This document shows, piece after piece, positions 41,264 through 52,600 of a DNA stretch of 64,000 bases (within the stretch, counting starts at the first letter, position 1; each line of letters opens with the position of its first letter). The notes under the pieces were generated by a model. That model searched no databases. It was given only the letters and a program-made list of their open reading frames with translations, and was not told where the DNA came from. Both the position numbers and the translations under genes were made by a program. The stretch is from Bacteroidota bacterium (GTDB lineage: Bacteria; Bacteroidota; Bacteroidia; JACPRZ01): positions 101,721-165,720 of the forward strand of contig JACPRZ010000030.1 in NCBI GenBank assembly GCA_016193485.1, in the 5' to 3' direction.

Positions 41264-43788
41264 ATGAAAAATCATTTTACGGCAAGGGCGGCATCCCTCT
41301 TTTTTGCCTGCATGGCATTTGTTCTTTCCATGAAAGCGCAGGTGGTGGTCATCAATGAATACTCGGCTTCCAACCTCAGCCAGTACCTGGATAATCACAG
41401 CGATTATAACGACTGGATTGAACTTTACAATGTCACCGCCTCAACCGTAAATCTTGCCGGTTATTACCTGAGCGATGACTCGCTTAACAATCTCAAATGG
41501 CAGATCCCTTCCGGTATCACCATTTCAGGTTACGGCTTCAAACGGTTCTGGGCTTCGGGCAGAAATATCGTTGAAGGAACAAGTTATCATACCAATTTTA
41601 AACTCAAACAGACAAAAAACACCAAGGAATTCGTTGTTCTCTCCGACCAGTTTGGCGATATTGTTGATTATGTACAAATGAAGAAAACCCAGTTAGGCCA
41701 TTCGCGGGGGCGCACTACAAATGGAGCATCTGCCTGGGGAATTTTCACAACCCCAACACCCAATGCATCAAATAATACCTCCACCGCATATACGCGCTAT
41801 GGCCTGCGGGTTATTATCCGGGAACCATCAGCGTCACTATCACCACCACCGATTCAAATGCAACCATCCGCTATACGACCGATGGAACGCTTCCCACCAC
41901 TTCTTCAACGATTTATTCATCACCGGTTTCCATAACAACTACCAAAGTTTTAAAGGCGATTACGTATACTACAAACACAGGTGTTCTTCCAAGTTATATT
42001 GAATTCAACACCTACTTTATCAATATAAATCATACTCTGCCGGTCGTTTCCATTGCAGCAACCCAACTTACGAGTTTGGCTAACGGAAACGGCAATCTCT
42101 ATCCTGTCGGATCCTTTGAATATTTTAACCTGAGTAAAATCCGTACCGCCACTACATACGGCCAATTCAATAAACACGGACAGGATTCATGGGCATTGAG
42201 CCAGCGCTCGCTTGATTTTATCGCAAGGGATGAGATGGGATATAACCATTCGGTGGAAGAAAAACTATTTACCAACACCGCCAGAACCAACTTCCAGAAA
42301 ATAATATTACGGGCAGCCGGTGATGACAATTTCCCTGCCGATTACAATTCATCCAACCTCGGCAGCGCCCATGTTCGTGATGCATTTATTCATAACCTTG
42401 CCGACAAGGGGGGGTTGAGTTTGGATGTGCGCAGGGGAGCAAAGTGCATTATTTATCTGAACGGTGCATACTGGGGTGTTTATGACCTGAGAGAAAACCC
42501 TGACGACCATGACTTCACTGATTTTAATTACGGGCAGGATAAATTCAACCTTCAGTACATTGAAAGATGGGGAAGCATCTGGTCGGAATACGGTGGCGCC
42601 CAGGCGCAAACCGACTGGAACACGTTGTATGATTATATTATGAATAATGATATGTCGGTCGCGGCTAATTACCAGTATGTAACCGACCGCTATGAGGTAA
42701 AAAGTTTAGTTGATTATTTTTTAGTAAACATGTTCACCGTTTGTTCCGACTGGTTGATATGGAATACCGCCTGGTGGCGCGGGCTTGATTCTACCGGCAC
42801 CCACCTGAAATGGGGATATATTTTATGGGACAACGATGCCACTTTCGGCCATTATATCAATTATACCGGTATTCCCAATACAAATCCTGATGCCGATCCC
42901 TGCGACCCCGAAACCGGCATTGCTGATTCGGAAGACCCCGATGACCATATCGGAGTGCTGCTGAAACTTAAGACCAATCCCGTTTTTTACCAATATTATA
43001 TTTCCCGGCAAATTGATTTGTGGAACACCGTTTTCGGTTGTGATAATATGCTGGCTCAATTAGACAGCACTGTCGCCCTGATTCAACCGGAAATGCAACA
43101 ACATTCCACCCGGTGGTCCGGAATTTATTCCGATTGGGTGGACAATGTTCAAACCCTGCGCGATTTTATTGTAGACCGATGTTCATTGCTGACCTACGGT
43201 TTTATTTCCTGCTACGCTTTGAACGGACCCTATGATCTTACTCTGAATACAACACCTGCCGGTGCCGGAAATCTCAGATTGAACTCACTTTTATTAGATT
43301 CATTTCCCTGGACAGGAACCTATTTTGGCGGCATTGAAACCCTGCTGGAAGCAATTCCCAACAGCGGGTACCAGTTCAACGACTGGAATGCGGCAAACCA
43401 TACCTTCACTCCGAATGCGACATCCCTGAATGTGAAAATTACTTCCCTGAATTCTGACGATATCGTAATTGCCGATTTCAACCAGATCGTAAAGACCAAT
43501 GATTACCCAATGAAAGCGCAGACCGTTAACGTTTACCCTACCATCTTCAATGATGAAATTATTGTCGTGTATAATGTGCTTGCCCCTGCACCTGTTACCA
43601 TAAAATTACTCTCTCCACTCGGACAGGAAATCATTACAACTACCCCCCCTCAATCTTTTTCGGACAAGGGATATTATTCAGTAAAGTTCAATCTTGCCGG
43701 AACCGGACTCTCTCCTGGAATCTATCTTATTGAATTTACAGAGGGTGATTACCGCAAGAGTGTTAAGGTGGTAAAGGCAGGGAAGTAG
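41264..43788 (+). pseudogene. Secreted lamin-tail/CotH-kinase protein with T9SS type A domain, split by one frameshift
   Basis: The first frame (41264-41935) encodes a signal peptide and a lamin-tail domain (VVVINEYSASNLSQYLDNHSDYNDWIELYN ... YYLSDDSLNNLKWQIP). After ~41804 the homologous reading continues one base earlier: YYPGTISVTITTTDSNATIRYTTDGTLP (chitobiase C-terminal-type domain). Then comes a CotH kinase-like domain (DVRRGAKCIIYLNGAYWGVYDLRENPDDHDF, WGYILWDNDATFGHY) and a type A sorting domain (VNVYPTIFNDEIIVV ... GIYLIEFTEGDYRKSVKVVKAGK), open to 43788. Adding one base at GGCCTGCGG (41801-41809) restores ARYG-P-AGYYPGT. The rest is undamaged, so it is a very recent mutation, a sequencing error, or recoding. 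CotH-like kinases phosphorylate secreted proteins. Confidence 0.88.
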
Positions 43789-43818
43789 GGAGAATATGGA
43801 GAAGAAGTCAAGAAATCA

Positions 43819-43884
43819 AGATGGCAAGAATACAAAAAGTCAAGAATCGTCATTTTGAAATAGCCTCTTTGCCTCTTGGCATCT
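43819..43884. repeat. Imperfect inverted repeat after the CotH-like gene
   Basis: AGATGGCAAG (43819-43828) and CTTGGCATCT (43875-43884) pair at 9 of 10 positions. They lie within a purine-rich left half (GGAGAATATGGAGAAGAAGTC) and a pyrimidine-rich right half that ends in the tatC stop region, suggesting a larger imperfect hairpin usable as a terminator in both directions. Confidence 0.5.
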
Positions 43885-43901
43885 TTACATCCTGACATCT
43901 T

Positions 43902-44684
43902 CTAATTTCTCCTCTTCTCCACAGTTCTTGCAACTACTATGCTTGCTTCGTAGAGGATCAACAGGGGAATGGCTACCAGTATCTGGCTTGTAACATCCGG
44001 TGAAGGCGTAATAATTGCTGCAAAAATGAAGATCACAACAATAGCGTGCCTGCGGTATTTGCGCATGAAGGCGGCAGTGAGGATTCCAAGTTTGGCAAGA
44101 ATAAATGTCAGCAGAGGCAATTCAAAGATCACACCGGAAATCAGGGTCATCATTGATAACAGGGATACATAGGAATTAAGGTTGATCTGATTTGAAACCT
44201 GTTCGCTTACCTGATACGAACCGAGGAAAAGAATGGACATTGGCGCAAGCACGAAATACCCGAAAAGTATCCCCGTGAGGAAAAGAGCCGATGCGCTTAA
44301 AACAATCCGCTGTGTATATTTCTGTTCAGTAGTATAAAGAGCGGGACGAACAAATCTCCATATCTCCCAGAAAATATAGGGAAAAGCAAGAACAAATCCT
44401 CCAATGGCTGAGGTATAAATGTGCGTCATGAATTGCCCGGTAATGTCAATGTTGATGAGGTTATACGGTATTTCTTTTACGCACATGGTTTCGCCAATAT
44501 TAAGCCATTCCGACAAACGGCACAAAAGACGGTACGTAATAAAATTTGTACTTTTAGGGGCGAGAAGAATATAATCAAATAGAATTTGTTTATTGATAAA
44601 GACCAGTATCATGAAAATAACCAGTGCCACCACCGACCGCACCAGGTGCCATCGCAGCACTTCCAGGTGGTCAAGGAATGACAT
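43902..44684 (-). CDS. tatC: Sec-independent (twin-arginine) protein translocase subunit TatC
   Basis: I choose ATG 44684 (260 aa, MSFLDHLEVLRWHLVRSV); the earlier TTG at 44711 would add nine residues not seen in the family. TatC is the polytopic receptor of the Tat system, which exports folded proteins across the inner membrane. Six membrane segments are visible, with the family motifs MSFLDHLExLR, the first-loop region ending GQFMTHIYTSAIGGFVLAFPYIFWEIWRFVRPALY, EKRxx-like basic ends, and IFAAIITPSPDVTSQILVAIPLLILYE. No tatA is adjacent. A minus-strand TAnnTTTG lies upstream. Confidence 0.96.
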   Translation of the reverse strand: MSFLDHLEVLRWHLVRSVVALVIFMILVFINKQILFDYILLAPKSTNFITYRLLCRLSEWLNIGETMCVKEIPYNLINIDITGQFMTHIYTSAIGGFVLAFPYIFWEIWRFVRPALYTTEQKYTQRIVLSASALFLTGILFGYFVLAPMSILFLGSYQVSEQVSNQINLNSYVSLLSMMTLISGVIFELPLLTFILAKLGILTAAFMRKYRRHAIVVIFIFAAIITPSPDVTSQILVAIPLLILYEASIVVARTVEKRRN

Positions 44685-44767
44685 TTCGTTATTTTCTTTT
44701 CGGGCGCTCAATGAAAGAGGATAAATTTACCGTTCAGGAAATTTCAGTAACTTTATCTTGTGAGGGG

Positions 44768-44775
44768 CAAAGGTA
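44768..44775 (-). promoter_or_regulatory. Putative -7 element (TACCTTTG) of tatC
   Basis: Minus-strand TACCTTTG matches TAnnTTTG, 83 bp before ATG 44684. Confidence 0.4.
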
Positions 44776-44863
44776 TTATTTCTATTACAGAAACAGGATG
44801 TCTTGAAATTACAATAATTTCCTATTCTCCATTTGACAATTATTATTTCGGAACGCTGTAATA

Positions 44864-44908
44864 TTCGTATCATTTGTCCCGATGGTTATCGGGATTAGTA
44901 TATTCGCA
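44864..44908. repeat. Palindromic repeat between tatC and recQ
   Basis: TCCCGATGGTTATCGGGA (44877-44894) is flanked by ATTCGTATCATTTG on the left and ATTAGTATATTCGC on the right. In reverse complement the same flank plus palindrome occurs at 25561-25600, and the left flank without the palindrome at 21049-21063. The 366-bp tatC-recQ gap holds this repeat and two divergent promoters; no gene is seen. Confidence 0.85.
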
Positions 44909-44999
44909 TTATTATTGTTTCTGAATTTATGCTCCTTTGCAAAGTTTTAACCGGGTCGCATTAATTTTTTATGGGTAGTTTTGATATTTGATACTTTTT

Positions 45000-45007
45000 T
45001 ACCTTTG
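45000..45007 (+). promoter_or_regulatory. Putative -7 element (TACCTTTG) of recQ
   Basis: TACCTTTG matches TAnnTTTG, 43 bp before ATG 45051. TTTG at 44980-44983 may be the -33 element, at slightly short spacing. Confidence 0.5.
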
Positions 45008-45050
45008 GTAATAGGATTTGGGTATTTGCTTATTTTTACTCTGTTGAATT

Positions 45051-47273
45051 ATGGCTGCGAGCGTTATTGAACCCGCAACGGAAAAAATGGATGCCGTCCG
45101 GCTGGGTAAGTCGTTGAGACAGTTCTTCGGATTTGCCGCTTTCAAGGGACTCCAGGAAGATATTATCCTGAATATCATGAACGGCAAGGACAGTTTTGTC
45201 ATTATGCCTACCGGTGGCGGCAAATCGCTTTGTTACCAGTTACCTGCAATCATTCTTGACGGCACCGCCATTGTGGTATCTCCGCTCATCGCCCTTATGA
45301 AAAATCAGGTGGATGCCATGCGCGGCTTTGTGATCGGGGACAGTATCGCCCACTTTCTGAATTCATCGCTTAACAAAGTGGAAGCCGAGCAGGTAAAACG
45401 CGATGTGATGGACAAAAAAACCAAACTCCTCTACCTCGCTCCCGAGACCCTCAACAAAGCAGAAACCGTAAAATTCCTGAAAAACATCAATGTTTCTTTT
45501 GTAGCCATTGACGAAGCCCACTGCATCAGCGAGTGGGGGCATGATTTCAGGCCGGAATACAGGCGGCTACGGCCTATTGTGGAAGCGGTTAATTCGGTAC
45601 CCATCATTGCGCTTACCGCTACGGCAACACCCAAAGTACAACAAGATATTCAGAAGAATCTTGATATTCTTGATGCAACTGTTTTCAAGGCATCTTTCAA
45701 CCGCCCGAATCTTTATTATGAAGTGCGGCCCAAAGTAAAAGCGATAAGGCAGATCATAAAATACATAAAGCAGAATGCAAACAAATCAGGGATTATCTAT
45801 TGCCTGAGCCGGAAAAAAACGGAGGAAATTGCCGAAACCCTGCGGGTGAACAATATTAAAGCGCTGGCTTATCATGCCGGAATGGAATCGGATGTGCGCT
45901 CCAAGACGCAGGATAAATTTCTGATGGAGGATATTGACGTGATTGTAGCCACGATTGCTTTCGGCATGGGCATAGACAAACCGGATGTGCGGTTCATCAT
46001 TCACTATGATATGCCGAAAAGTTTAGAGGGATATTACCAGGAAACCGGCCGGTCGGGACGCGATGGTGGAGAAGGGCGCAGTATCGCTTTTTACGACTAC
46101 AAGGACATTGAAAAACTGGAAAAATTCACCAAAGGAAAACCAATTGCCGAACAGGAAGTAGCGCGCCAGTTGCTGCTTGAAACCGTTTCGTTTGCCGAGA
46201 CCGCCATGTGCAGAAGAAAATTTTTACTCCATTATTTCGGTGAAAAATATGAACAGGATAATTGCGGCAGTTGCGATAACTGCATCCATCCCAAGGAAAA
46301 GTATGAAGTAAAAAAAGATGCCCAGCTTGCCATTGAAACCGTTCTGGCGGTAAAGGAAAAATTCAAGGCAAAGCATGTAGTTAATGTCATCATGGGTAAA
46401 TCGGGAACTACTACCCGGTCTTACAAGCATGATTCCCTTGAAGTATTCGGTGCCGGTGGAGATAACGATGAAAAACACTGGAATGGCGTCATCCGCCAGT
46501 GCCTGGTGGAAGGGTTGCTCGTCAAGGAAATTGAAAATTACGGGCTTCTCAAAGTGTCCCCCAAAGGTTTTGATTTCTTAAAAAAGCCCTACTCCCTGAT
46601 GATCGCCAGAGACCTTGATTATGAAAAACTGGCCGAACAGGAAGATGATGATATAATTATGGTCCAGGAGGGGGGGACTGCACTCGATGCTGAATTGTTC
46701 GCCATGCTCAAAGACCTTTGCAAGGCTGTTGCCAAACAGCACAAATTGCCCCCTTATGTCATATTCCAGGAATCATCACTGAGCGATATGGCCACGCAGT
46801 ACCCGATAACCGTTGAAGAATTAAAACAGATACAGGGTGTAGGTCCCGGTAAAGCCGAAAAGTTCGGAAAGAAATTTGTAGAAATGATTGCAACATATGT
46901 CCGTGAAAATGAGATCCAGCGCCCTAAAGACATGGTCGTAAAATCGGTTGTAAACCGATCGGGGTTAAAAGTGTTCATTATACATTCCATTGACCGCAAA
47001 GTACCGCTTAACGAAATAACAAACGTAAAATCGCTTACCATGGATGATCTGCTGGATGAGATTGAAAGCATCGTGATGTCGGGCACGAAAATCAATATTG
47101 ATTATTACATTAATACCATTATTGACGAAGACCGCCAGCAGGAACTTATCGACTATTTCCGCAAGAGCGAAACCGGTTCGGTTGAAAATGCCCTGAAGGA
47201 TTTCAACGGTGATTATGAAGAAACGGAGGTTCGGTTTATGCGGATAAAGTTTATTTCGCACTTCGGGAATTAA
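45051..47273 (+). CDS. recQ: ATP-dependent DNA helicase RecQ
   Basis: The 740-residue helicase unwinds DNA 3' to 5' in recombination and repair. Visible parts: Walker A PTGGGKSLCYQLPA (~54-67), DEAH box VAIDEAHCISEWGHDFRPEYRRL, SALTATATPKVQQDI-type motif III, motif VI YYQETGRSGRDG, the RecQ zinc-binding domain (CRRKFLLHYFGE ... NCGSCDNC), a winged-helix RQC part (GMKGTTTRS-type GKSGTTTRSYKHDSLEVFG), and an HRDC domain (ALDAELFAMLKDLCKAVAKQHKLPPYVIF ... GVGPGKAEKFG). About 90 further residues end in a winged-helix-like tail, as in Bacteroidota RecQ. A seven-G run at 46670-46676 encodes Gly-Gly. Confidence 0.97.
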   Translation: MAASVIEPATEKMDAVRLGKSLRQFFGFAAFKGLQEDIILNIMNGKDSFVIMPTGGGKSLCYQLPAIILDGTAIVVSPLIALMKNQVDAMRGFVIGDSIAHFLNSSLNKVEAEQVKRDVMDKKTKLLYLAPETLNKAETVKFLKNINVSFVAIDEAHCISEWGHDFRPEYRRLRPIVEAVNSVPIIALTATATPKVQQDIQKNLDILDATVFKASFNRPNLYYEVRPKVKAIRQIIKYIKQNANKSGIIYCLSRKKTEEIAETLRVNNIKALAYHAGMESDVRSKTQDKFLMEDIDVIVATIAFGMGIDKPDVRFIIHYDMPKSLEGYYQETGRSGRDGGEGRSIAFYDYKDIEKLEKFTKGKPIAEQEVARQLLLETVSFAETAMCRRKFLLHYFGEKYEQDNCGSCDNCIHPKEKYEVKKDAQLAIETVLAVKEKFKAKHVVNVIMGKSGTTTRSYKHDSLEVFGAGGDNDEKHWNGVIRQCLVEGLLVKEIENYGLLKVSPKGFDFLKKPYSLMIARDLDYEKLAEQEDDDIIMVQEGGTALDAELFAMLKDLCKAVAKQHKLPPYVIFQESSLSDMATQYPITVEELKQIQGVGPGKAEKFGKKFVEMIATYVRENEIQRPKDMVVKSVVNRSGLKVFIIHSIDRKVPLNEITNVKSLTMDDLLDEIESIVMSGTKINIDYYINTIIDEDRQQELIDYFRKSETGSVENALKDFNGDYEETEVRFMRIKFISHFGN

Positions 47274-47287
47274 TTTACGAATTACGA

Positions 47288-47368
47288 TCCCGATGGCTAT
47301 CGGGATTGCGAACCTGCCTGCTCTGACGGAGTCCGATACTCGTCAGAGTCATCGGACCGGCAGGCAGG
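47288..47368. repeat. Cluster of nested palindromes between recQ and the TPR membrane protein
   Basis: TCCCGATGGCTATCGGGA (47288-47305) is followed by arms CCTGCCTG (47313-47320) and CAGGCAGG (47361-47368). Inside these are two interleaved inverted pairs: CTCTGACG/CGTCAGAG (47321-47328, 47341-47348) and GTCCGAT/ATCGGAC (47332-47338, 47351-47357). It fills most of the 126-bp gap. Confidence 0.88.
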
Positions 47369-47399
47369 TGTTACGAATTTTTCTGTTCACGGAATTACC

Positions 47400-49493
47400 A
47401 TGCCTCCGAAAAATAAACCGCAGATAAATCAGTCAAAAATAACGGCTAAAAAATTTTCAAAGAATGTAACATCCGCACCTGTTGTTTCAAGTCCATCACG
47501 TTCCTCCAATTTATTTTCCCACCTTCTAATAGTTGTTCCGGTACTGATTCTTACCTGGATCGTATTCCTGCCTTCCCTTCAGAATGATTTTACGAACTGG
47601 GATGATGACGATTACCTGGTATTCCATACATACGTACAGGAATTATCATGGGAAAATATTAAGAAAATATTTTCATCCTTCTACCAGGGTAATTACCATC
47701 CTCTGACAACCCTCATATTTATGCTCAACAATCATTTTTTTCGCATGATTCCGTTTCCTTATCATCTTCAATCGCTTATTCTCCATATTCTTAATAGCGC
47801 GTTGGTTTACGTACTTTTCTTTATAATCTTCCGGAGAAAAGATGTTTCCCTGATTACCACCCTCTTTTTCTCCATTCATCCCATGCATGTCGAATCGGTA
47901 GCTTGGGTATCGGAGTTAAAAGATGTATTATATACTTTCTTTTATCTCGCAGCATTGATTTTCTACGTCAGGTATGTGCAGAATGATAAGGGAAAAAAGG
48001 GAAATTACATTCTCGTTTTGTTCTTTTTTATCTTATCGCTGCTGTCCAAACCGGCTGCCATAATTTTCCCTCTTTCGCTTCTTTGCTTTGATTACCTGTT
48101 TAAACGGACTCTATCATTTAAACTTGCAGCGGAGAAAATTCCTTTTTTATTTGCAGCGTTTCTTTTTGGCGTAATTGCAATTTTTGCCCAGCAATCATCC
48201 GAATCAATCTCTGATTTTGGAATTCATACGGTCACGCAGAAGATTATGTTCGTTTCTTACGGATTCATTGCTTATATCGGCATGTTGTTTATTCCGGTGC
48301 ACCAATGTTTTTTCCACCCCTTTCCCCTCCTGGTTAATGGGACCAGGTTTCCCTATATTTATTATGCTGCCCCGTTTATTGCAGCGGTAATATTCCTTTT
48401 TGTATTTATTATTTTTTGGCATTCATTCAGAAGAAGTCATTCATTAAAAGCCGGTGATTTTTCTGCATTGCAGTTGCAGAATCCCTTAATGGAATTTTAC
48501 AGGATTATTGTATTTGGATTTCTATTCTATTTTGTCAATCTTATTTTGGTCCTGCAAATTATTAAAATTGGAAGCGCTATGATGGCGGAGAGGTATACCT
48601 ATGTCTCTTACCTCGGTTTATTTTGTATAATCGGATATGGTTTTTTACTTTTGTCTGATCGAAATGGAAATTATTTTAAAACAATCCGCTATATACTGAT
48701 CGTGATTTTTGTCTGCGGAACGGTAATTTTTTCCTATGCGTCTTATACGCGTTGCAAAGCGTGGAAAAATTCAGTGTCGTTATGGAGTGATTTTGTCGTT
48801 CATTATCCAAAGTACCACGATGGATATTATTTCAGGGCTGAATCATTGACGCAGGTTAAGGAGTACGAACGGGCGCTGGATGATTATAATATGTGTATAC
48901 GGTTAAAGCCGCAGCAGGCGAATGCGTATATATACAGGGGAAATATTTACGGCACATTCGGAAAAGCGGATCTTTCCATTTCTGATTATGATAAAGCCCT
49001 GAAGTTTGATTCGGCAAGTTTTGACGCTTATGTGAACAGGGCAATCACTTATTCCATGATTAAAGAATATGGAAAAGCTTTTAAGGATTATGAAAAAGCG
49101 TACGCTTTAAAACCGGATAACATCAACTTGCTGATAAATTATTCCTATGCGCTGATTGAGCAAAAACAGTTTGAGATGGCGCAAAAATTATGCGAAAATA
49201 TTTTGTCGGTCAATCCTTCCAGCGAACAGGCAAATCTTTACAGGGGGATCTGCCGTTTTAATACCGGAAAAACAGATGAAGCGTTCGATGACTTTACAAA
49301 ATGTTTGCAGATAAATCCTTCCAATAGTGCCGCTTTGTTGAACAGGTCTTTATGTTTTAAAGCCAGGGGAGATTATCAAAAAGCGATGGATGATGCGATT
49401 AAGTCAAAAAATCTGGGTAATACGATTAATGAATCCTATCTCAGTGAATTAAAAATGATGATGAATACGGGAATGACTAAGCCAGCGCAGTGA
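47400..49493 (+). CDS. TMTC-like polytopic glycosyltransferase-type protein with C-terminal TPR repeats
   Basis: The 697-residue protein has a basic N-terminal tail, then about ten membrane segments (residues ~40-455) and a C-terminal region of some six TPR units (~470-690: YHDGYYFRAESLTQVKEYERALDDYNMCIRLKPQ, NAYIYRGNIYGTFGKADLSISDYDKALKFD, and so on). The first periplasmic loop holds NDFTNWDDDDYL, an acidic pair like the catalytic loop of GT-C glycosyltransferases, and NYHPLTTL and HPMHVESVAWVSELKDVL match TMTC/DUF1736-type proteins. A lipid-linked-sugar O-glycosyltransferase role is likely by family; substrate unknown. It follows a palindrome-rich gap and appears monocistronic. Confidence 0.85.
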   Translation: MPPKNKPQINQSKITAKKFSKNVTSAPVVSSPSRSSNLFSHLLIVVPVLILTWIVFLPSLQNDFTNWDDDDYLVFHTYVQELSWENIKKIFSSFYQGNYHPLTTLIFMLNNHFFRMIPFPYHLQSLILHILNSALVYVLFFIIFRRKDVSLITTLFFSIHPMHVESVAWVSELKDVLYTFFYLAALIFYVRYVQNDKGKKGNYILVLFFFILSLLSKPAAIIFPLSLLCFDYLFKRTLSFKLAAEKIPFLFAAFLFGVIAIFAQQSSESISDFGIHTVTQKIMFVSYGFIAYIGMLFIPVHQCFFHPFPLLVNGTRFPYIYYAAPFIAAVIFLFVFIIFWHSFRRSHSLKAGDFSALQLQNPLMEFYRIIVFGFLFYFVNLILVLQIIKIGSAMMAERYTYVSYLGLFCIIGYGFLLLSDRNGNYFKTIRYILIVIFVCGTVIFSYASYTRCKAWKNSVSLWSDFVVHYPKYHDGYYFRAESLTQVKEYERALDDYNMCIRLKPQQANAYIYRGNIYGTFGKADLSISDYDKALKFDSASFDAYVNRAITYSMIKEYGKAFKDYEKAYALKPDNINLLINYSYALIEQKQFEMAQKLCENILSVNPSSEQANLYRGICRFNTGKTDEAFDDFTKCLQINPSNSAALLNRSLCFKARGDYQKAMDDAIKSKNLGNTINESYLSELKMMMNTGMTKPAQ

Positions 49494-49622
49494 CTAATAA
49501 TGGAATCTGAAAAACATCTTAAAAAATGTTGCCTTCACATGAGTTGGCTAAGTTTGGTAAAGTAAAATATATTATTATACAATAAATAAATATTGCAAAA
49601 CACGTATGACGATATTACTATT

Positions 49623-52600
49623 TCATTTTATTAATGTAATATTGCCTTTTAGAAAATTATTTTCATTGCCATGGAATAATTTATACCGCAGATAAAATAC
49701 GAATACTCCAGGGTCAAGAGGCCTGTCCCTGTATGTTCCATCCCAACCGGCTGTTATATCGGTGGTTACAAATACTTTTTGCCCCCAACGATTATACACG
49801 ATAAAATTCATTTCTTTAATGCAATTTCCTCTGACGAATAAAATATCGTTGTATTCATCGCCATTCGGAGAAAACGCGTTTGGCACAAACACTTCGCAGG
49901 ATTCATCAATTACAATGAGGACGGAATCGGTAGTGAAACAACCGTTGGAATCGTTTCCGGTGACAATGTAAGTGGTGTTCTGAAGAGGATATACAAATGG
50001 CTTAGAGCAGTTAGTGCAAGATAAAGTGCCATCATCCGGCAACCAGGAGTATGCAACGCCACCTGTTGCCTCTATTGAAACCAACTCACCCTGAATTATT
50101 GTATCGGTACAGCAGGCAGAAATCAACGGGGGGGGAAGTATTATTATTGTAACCGAAGCGGTATCGATGCAACTGCCGGTAGAAACTGTAACCGTATAAA
50201 CAATCGTAGTCAGAGTAACTAAATAACTTGTATCAGCAGAAGGGTTTACCGTAATGTATGAAGTTGTTTCACCCGTACTCCATAAGTAATTATTACCTCC
50301 TGAAGCAGTAAGGGTAATAATATCTCCATCGCAAATGGTAGTAACTCCAAAAATATCGGCAACTACCGTTGGCGATACCGAAATACTTGCAGAATCAGAG
50401 CAAATTCCATTAGAGATGATAACCATGTATGTGCCAGTATCAGTAATAGTAATAAAGGAAGTGGTGTCACCTGTATTCCATAAATAGATTGTTCCACCTG
50501 CAGCTGTAAGTATTGCAGTGTCTCCTTCACAAAGGTTATTAGGGCCTGTTATTATGGCCACGGTACTGTTGCCAAATACTGATATTAAAATACTGTCTTT
50601 GCTAACACAACCATTCGGATCGAATACTGTCAGATAATAAGTAGTAGAATTGACAGGATAAAAGAAGGGATTGGCTATTGTGCTGTCACTAATGCCGTTT
50701 GTACCGGACCATCGGTAAGAATAATCCGAAATAGCATCTATATTAATGGTTGCGGTGTCTCCCTCACAAATAATGGTATCCGCAGGCAAAATGAGATACG
50801 GGTCAGTTACTACCACTATTGGCTTTGTCACTGAATCCACATTACCGCAACTGTCGGAAATAGTTAGTTTGATCAAATAAGTCCCGGGAATTTGGTATCT
50901 GTAATCCGGAAAAACAGAATCAGAAAAATCTCCGTTACCGAAATCCCAGTTAAAAATCAAACTGTTTCCGGTTGATGTGTTCGTTAACATAACAGAATCC
51001 CCCCTGCAAATAACGGTGTCGCTTATAATAAAATTGGCAGAAGGGCCTGGTAGCCCTGAACAACAATTAACGATATTTATCTTCTGCACAATAGTATCCG
51101 GTATAACAGAACATCCTTTGTAAGCAATAAGAATAACCGGAAAAGAGCCAACAGATGAGAATAAATGTTTGGGAGAGAATTCCCTGGAAGTATTATTTGT
51201 TCCCGATGCCGTATCACCAAAATTCCAAAATACAGAATCAGGGTCGCCTATGGATGTATTCGTAAAATTTACTGAATCCAGAAAACAACTGTCGGCAAAG
51301 GTAAATTGTGCATCTATCAGGGTACCGGCCAATATCTTGGGAATATTTGGAAGACCGTATCGGGGAATATTCCCGCCTAAATAGAATCCATCATCAATAT
51401 AATCACATGCCATTCCTGTTGCATTAGGGACATTAATTACCCCTAGATAAGAGGAATTGAATTTGAGCCTTGCTAAATAAATCTTTTCATCCCTGCCCAA
51501 TAATAAAGCACCTATTCTAAAACTGGAAGAGGTTCCTATGGTTTGTTGTGAAGCCACAATTATGGCTGAATCTCCGGAAGATAAATCATATTGGTAAATA
51601 AAATTGTTAAGCAGGTCGGCTACGTAAAACAGTTGGTTGTTTGGTGAAAATTCCAATCCGTAGGCATAAGAAGCCATTCCTGAAATGGTAATAAGATTGC
51701 TTAATTGACCAGTCAAATTATCAAAATCAAGTATCTCTGCTACTTTTGAGGATCCGGAATATATTCCTGCTGCCAATTTTTTGCCATCATGAGAAAACTT
51801 GAGATACCCGCCTTGTCCATTATCATTTGTTCCTATTGTCGTGATTACCGGTGCAGATAAACCCGAAGATGAAATCAGATATGAATAATATTCGTTACTG
51901 TTTCTTTTGTGAATTACCAACCAATAATCTGTTCCGTTTGGATGACTAAGAACAGCTATTTTTTCGCTTACTTCATCCTCAATAAATGTGTTCTTGTCAA
52001 TAATATCCCCTAAACCTCCATTTAGGTTCATGTCTGCTACCGAGTAACGAAATTCCTGCGAACCAAGCGACCATGCCTGTGTTGTAAATAAATAATACTG
52101 ACTCATGCTACCGGGTTTTTTCAGTATCATGGCTGATTGTGTTGCGTCATCGCTCCCCATAAGGTTTTTGCCATTTGGCATTGTATCATGATTGGCATCC
52201 CATACGGTAACGCCATCTGTGTAAAACAAAAGATTGCCGTTTATATCAGATATTGAAGCGCTCCCTTCTGAAGTATTTATCTTCCCATCCAATAATACTA
52301 TCGGGTTTCCCGAAGTGAAACTGACGCCTGCGAATGAACCAAAATACCAGTTGTCATATTCTTTCCCCAGATATGAGGAACAACAATTCACCGGTGTAAC
52401 TGTGGCAGAACCTGTTGCCACTCCATTGCATAACGCATCATTCATGCTTATCAGGGTATATGTTGTATTCACAACAGGTTTAACTGAAACTATGTACGGA
52501 CTGGTAAATATTGAATCAAGGGTTATTGAATCAGTTCCATCTGAGTATGTTATTGTCCATGGCTTGTTTCCGGTTAACTCGATGACAAGAGAAGAAAACT

